In this document: in pieces, positions 6,036 to 8,061 of the stretch
Position numbering within the stretch: position 1 is the stretch's first letter
Layout of the letters: every line of letters begins with the position of its first letter
DNA from: an uncultured Clostridia bacterium
Lineage (GTDB): Bacteria > Bacillota > Clostridia > Christensenellales > Aristaeellaceae
Length of the DNA stretch: 8,061 nucleotides
Reading direction: 5' to 3'
Assembly: GCA_934647305.1 (NCBI GenBank)
Contig: CAKUFI010000101.1
Location: forward strand, 1-8,061
The notes under the pieces: generated by a model
The model's input: only the letters and a program-made list of their open reading frames with translations
What the model was told of the DNA's origin: nothing
Database searches by the model: none
Made by a program: the position numbers and the translations under genes

Positions 6036-7308
6036 GCAGATTTGGGCCGCCGTCAAGGCGCTGGCCGCGAAGCTGTGGCGGATCGTCTCGCACAACCTGA
6101 TGTGGAAGATTCTGTCGGTGGTCATCGCCATCCTGATGTGGAGCTACATCGTCAGCGCGGACAGCAGCATCACCCGCACGAAGGTTCTAAGCAGCGTAGA
6201 CGTGTCCCTGAGCGGCCAGTCGGTGCTGCAGAGCCGCCTGCTGGCCGTGGTCATGGACGAGGACGAGGCGCTCGCCTCGGTGCGCGTCAAGGTCAAGGTG
6301 CCGCAGGCCAACTACGCCCGCGTGACCGCCGACAGCGTCAGCGTGGAGCTGGACCTGTCCAGGGTGCGCCAGACCGGGCGGCAGGAGGTCGAGCTGGTCG
6401 GCACGACCGCCTACGGCGAGGTGGTTCAGATCACGCCCTCCACGCTCGAGGTCGACATCGAGCCGATGGACACCCGCGTGGTGCCGGTCAACGTGGAGCT
6501 GCAGAATCAGGACGAGGACAAGTATTACTACGTGGTCAGCCAGAGCAACCCCTCGCAGCTGACCATTTCCGGCGCGTCGAGCGTGGTGCAGCGCATCGCG
6601 CAGGCGCAGGCGCTGGTCAACGTCGAGGGCATGACCACCGGGCGAAACGTCTCGGTCAAGTACGCCCTGCTCGACGAGGAGGGCAACGAGGTGACGCAGC
6701 TGGTGAGCAAGCCCACCTCCTCGGTCATGGTCGGCCTGTCGATCGACCCGATCGCGCGCCTGAGCGTGGATGCGAGCATCGAGACCGCTACGACCGGCAC
6801 GCTGCCCGACGGATACAGGATCACCCGCGTCGAGGTGCAGCCTGAAACCATCACCGTGGCGGGCGACCCCAGCCTGCTGGGCGAGCTGGATGTGCTCACG
6901 TTCGAGCAGGTCAACGTGACCGGCCGCACGCAGAGCTTCAGCACCGTGGCCACGGTCAACGCCCTGGACGCGATGAAGTACGTCTCCACCCGCCAGGTCA
7001 CCGTGACCGTCTACATCGAGGAGGAGAGCCAGGTCGCCCGGTTCGAGAACGTCAAGCTGTCGGTCAGCGGCCTGAGGGAGGGCTGCGCAGCCGAGCTCTC
7101 CGACGAGACCGTGCGCGTCAAGGCCACCGGCGCCTATTCCGAAATGGGACAGCTGACCGAAAGTCACCTGCTGGCCGCCGTGGATCTGACCGGCCTGACC
7201 CCCGGCGAGTACGACCTGCCGGTGCAGGTGACCGCCGACAACTATCCTTCAGTCACCTTCGAGGTGGAACCGCAGACCGTACACGTCGCCATCCGCACCG
7301 CCGGTTGA
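6019..7308 (+). CDS. cdaR: YbbR-domain regulator of CdaA (CdaR)
   Basis: CdaR is a membrane-anchored extracytoplasmic protein that binds CdaA and tunes c-di-AMP synthesis. The 429-residue product has a basic amphipathic N-terminus, one membrane helix (about 29-46, LSVVIAILMWSYIV) and then about four YbbR-like beta repeats: roughly 50-148, 150-243, 248-333 and 340-427. Repeat features include recurring DVSLSG/LTISGASSVV/ITVAGDPSLL-type strands. Typical members are slightly longer (B. subtilis 483), so a shorter C-terminal tail is likely. The start is ATG at 6019, inside the end of cdaA, with GGAAGG about nine bases upstream. The overlap and context in the cdaA operon confirm the assignment; sequence conservation in this family is low. 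Confidence 0.93.
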   Translation: MKKKSEQIWAAVKALAAKLWRIVSHNLMWKILSVVIAILMWSYIVSADSSITRTKVLSSVDVSLSGQSVLQSRLLAVVMDEDEALASVRVKVKVPQANYARVTADSVSVELDLSRVRQTGRQEVELVGTTAYGEVVQITPSTLEVDIEPMDTRVVPVNVELQNQDEDKYYYVVSQSNPSQLTISGASSVVQRIAQAQALVNVEGMTTGRNVSVKYALLDEEGNEVTQLVSKPTSSVMVGLSIDPIARLSVDASIETATTGTLPDGYRITRVEVQPETITVAGDPSLLGELDVLTFEQVNVTGRTQSFSTVATVNALDAMKYVSTRQVTVTVYIEEESQVARFENVKLSVSGLREGCAAELSDETVRVKATGAYSEMGQLTESHLLAAVDLTGLTPGEYDLPVQVTADNYPSVTFEVEPQTVHVAIRTAG

Positions 7309-7329
7309 CCGCACAGGGAGGAATGAATC

Positions 7330-7911
7330 TTGGGAAGCAATCAATTCGCCGAAAAACTGGTCGAGGTCATGCTCAGCTGGATGCGGCTGGTCGTCAACTG
7401 GTTCTGGGCCGTGTTCCGCACCGGCGCGCCCTCCGGCCTGAGCAAGTGGTTCGCGGGCAGCTGGAAGGGCATCGTGGTAACGCTGATACTGGTCGGCGTG
7501 GTCGTCGACTGGCTGGTGTGGATGATCCGATGGAGGCCCTACTGGCTCTGGTTCCGCAAAAAGCAGATTATCTATGAGGACGAGGAAAAGCCGCGCCGCG
7601 AAAGAGAGGAGCGCGTCGAACGCCCCCGCGACGTGGAGCGCTTCCATGGTTCGCGCAGCGCGAGGGACGACGACTTCGAGGATCCCTTCGCCGAGCCCGC
7701 GAAACGCCCCGCCCAGCCCGCGCGCTTTATCGGCTGGGACAGCGCCAGCGATCCCTATGCCCCGCCCAAGGCTTCCGAGCCCAAGAAGCAGCGGCCGGAC
7801 AAATATGCCGACTGGGAGGGCGGCGAGGATCCCTACGCCCCCCCAAAGCCGCAGAAGGCTGCGAACAAATACGCCGATTGGGACAACACCGACGATCCCT
7901 ACGCGCGCTGA
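7330..7911 (+). CDS. membrane protein with W[DE]xxxDPYA tail repeats, function unknown
   Basis: I do not recognise this 193-residue protein. It starts at TTG (7330), chosen because GGGAGGA lies seven bases upstream and the next in-frame ATG (7369) has no comparable site. An ATG at 7323 is in another frame. The N-terminal part holds a Trp-rich amphipathic helix (about 10-30) and one strong membrane helix (about 47-67). A Glu/Arg-rich linker (about 83-113) follows. The tail carries three copies of W[DE]xxxDPYA at 136-144, 162-170 and 184-192, joined by Pro/Lys spacers (APPK), plus a degenerate DDFEDPFAEP at 114-123. The basic residues after the helix (WFRKKQ) suggest a cytoplasmic tail. It follows cdaR by 21 bp in the same operon, where glmM stands in the classical cluster. 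A scaffold or partner for CdaA-CdaR is a guess. Confidence 0.85.
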   Translation: MGSNQFAEKLVEVMLSWMRLVVNWFWAVFRTGAPSGLSKWFAGSWKGIVVTLILVGVVVDWLVWMIRWRPYWLWFRKKQIIYEDEEKPRREREERVERPRDVERFHGSRSARDDDFEDPFAEPAKRPAQPARFIGWDSASDPYAPPKASEPKKQRPDKYADWEGGEDPYAPPKPQKAANKYADWDNTDDPYAR

Positions 7912-7925
7912 CGAAGACGCAAAAC

Positions 7926-7982
7926 AGGCCGCACTCCATATAAAGGAGTGCGGCCTCAGCTTGTCAAAAAAGTTTTGACAAG
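7926..7982 (+). terminator. paired hairpins ending the cdaA operon
   Basis: A perfect 12-bp stem, AGGCCGCACTCC (7926-7937)/GGAGTGCGGCCT (7945-7956), has a 7-nt loop. Three bases later comes a second perfect stem, CTTGTCAAAA (7960-7969)/TTTTGACAAG (7973-7982), with a 3-nt loop. They begin 14 nt after the last stop codon, so a transcript end here is likely. The first stem lacks a U-tract on the plus strand but is followed by GTTTTG on the minus strand. It may therefore serve a convergent gene better, or its plus-strand U-tract may have been interrupted. Confidence 0.6.
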
Positions 7983-8061
7983 CCGGTGGACGGGGAAGCA
8001 AGCTCCCCCGCCACTGCCACCCTCACCAGTCTCCGCTAAAAATCAAAGATTTTTCGGGCGC
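7983..8061. other. intergenic tail with two further palindromes
   Basis: GTGG-A-CGGGG (7986-7994) faces CCCCCGCCAC (8005-8014) as an imperfect GC-rich hairpin. AAAAATC (8038-8044)/GATTTTT (8048-8054) is a perfect 7-bp stem with a 3-nt loop. No open frame or RNA gene is seen. With the hairpins just upstream, this looks like the edge of an intergenic repeat element cut by the window end. Confidence 0.5.

Noticed and set aside
7305..7577. 90-residue plus-strand frame using the ATG at 7323
   Set aside because: It is out of frame with the membrane helix and DPYA repeats and has a basic, low-complexity product. The shared ribosome-binding site fits the TTG at 7330 equally well.
7939..7967. Minus-strand promoter (TTGACA at 7967-7962, TTTATA at 7944-7939)
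   Set aside because: The spacer is 17 bp but the -10 box matches at only three of six positions. Both boxes lie within hairpin stems or loops and no gene follows on that strand.

Overview
GC-rich bacterial chromosomal DNA, probably from a Firmicutes/Clostridia member, possibly a gut lineage. The support is the cdaA-cdaR pair, L7/L12 and L10 of the Firmicutes type preceded by an L10-leader attenuator, strong Shine-Dalgarno sites and three near-consensus housekeeping promoters, each with a 17-bp spacer. The genus cannot be read from the sequence alone.

Layout. Bases 1-383 are a non-coding tandem array with a 169-bp period. It is built from two ~85-bp half-units, each carrying a differently sequenced 12-bp hairpin with an 11-nt loop plus a shared GC-rich hairpin. 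After a short unique stretch comes the rplL terminator (489-519), then rplL (536-910) and rplJ (970-1470) on the minus strand. A ~177-nt leader upstream of rplJ holds L10-leader motifs, a terminator and a competing antiterminator, and is driven by a promoter at 1654-1682. Immediately upstream is a three-gene minus-strand operon: an FAD-dependent oxidoreductase (3605-4924), a GH125 exo-alpha-1,6-mannosidase (2289-3581) and a small protein that looks concanavalin A-like (1684-2259). It is driven by a promoter at 4956-4984. The divergent intergenic region (4925-5138) also holds the promoter of a plus-strand operon: cdaA (diadenylate cyclase), cdaR (YbbR-domain regulator, overlapping cdaA by 17 nt) and an unrecognised membrane protein with a repeated W[DE]xxxDPYA tail (7330-7911). 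The window ends in a series of hairpins (7926-8054).

How the parts work together. The minus-strand sugar operon looks like cytoplasmic processing of alpha-1,6-mannosides; the role of its oxidoreductase is not known. rplJ-rplL has its own promoter and attenuator, so L10-L12 can control its own synthesis whatever the sugar operon does. The plus operon makes and controls c-di-AMP at the membrane. Its third gene lies where glmM lies in the classical cdaA-cdaR-glmM cluster. The most unusual items are the alternating-hairpin array beyond rplL, the DPYA-repeat membrane protein coupled to cdaA-cdaR, and the FAD oxidoreductase/GH125/ConA-like operon inserted upstream of rplJ.
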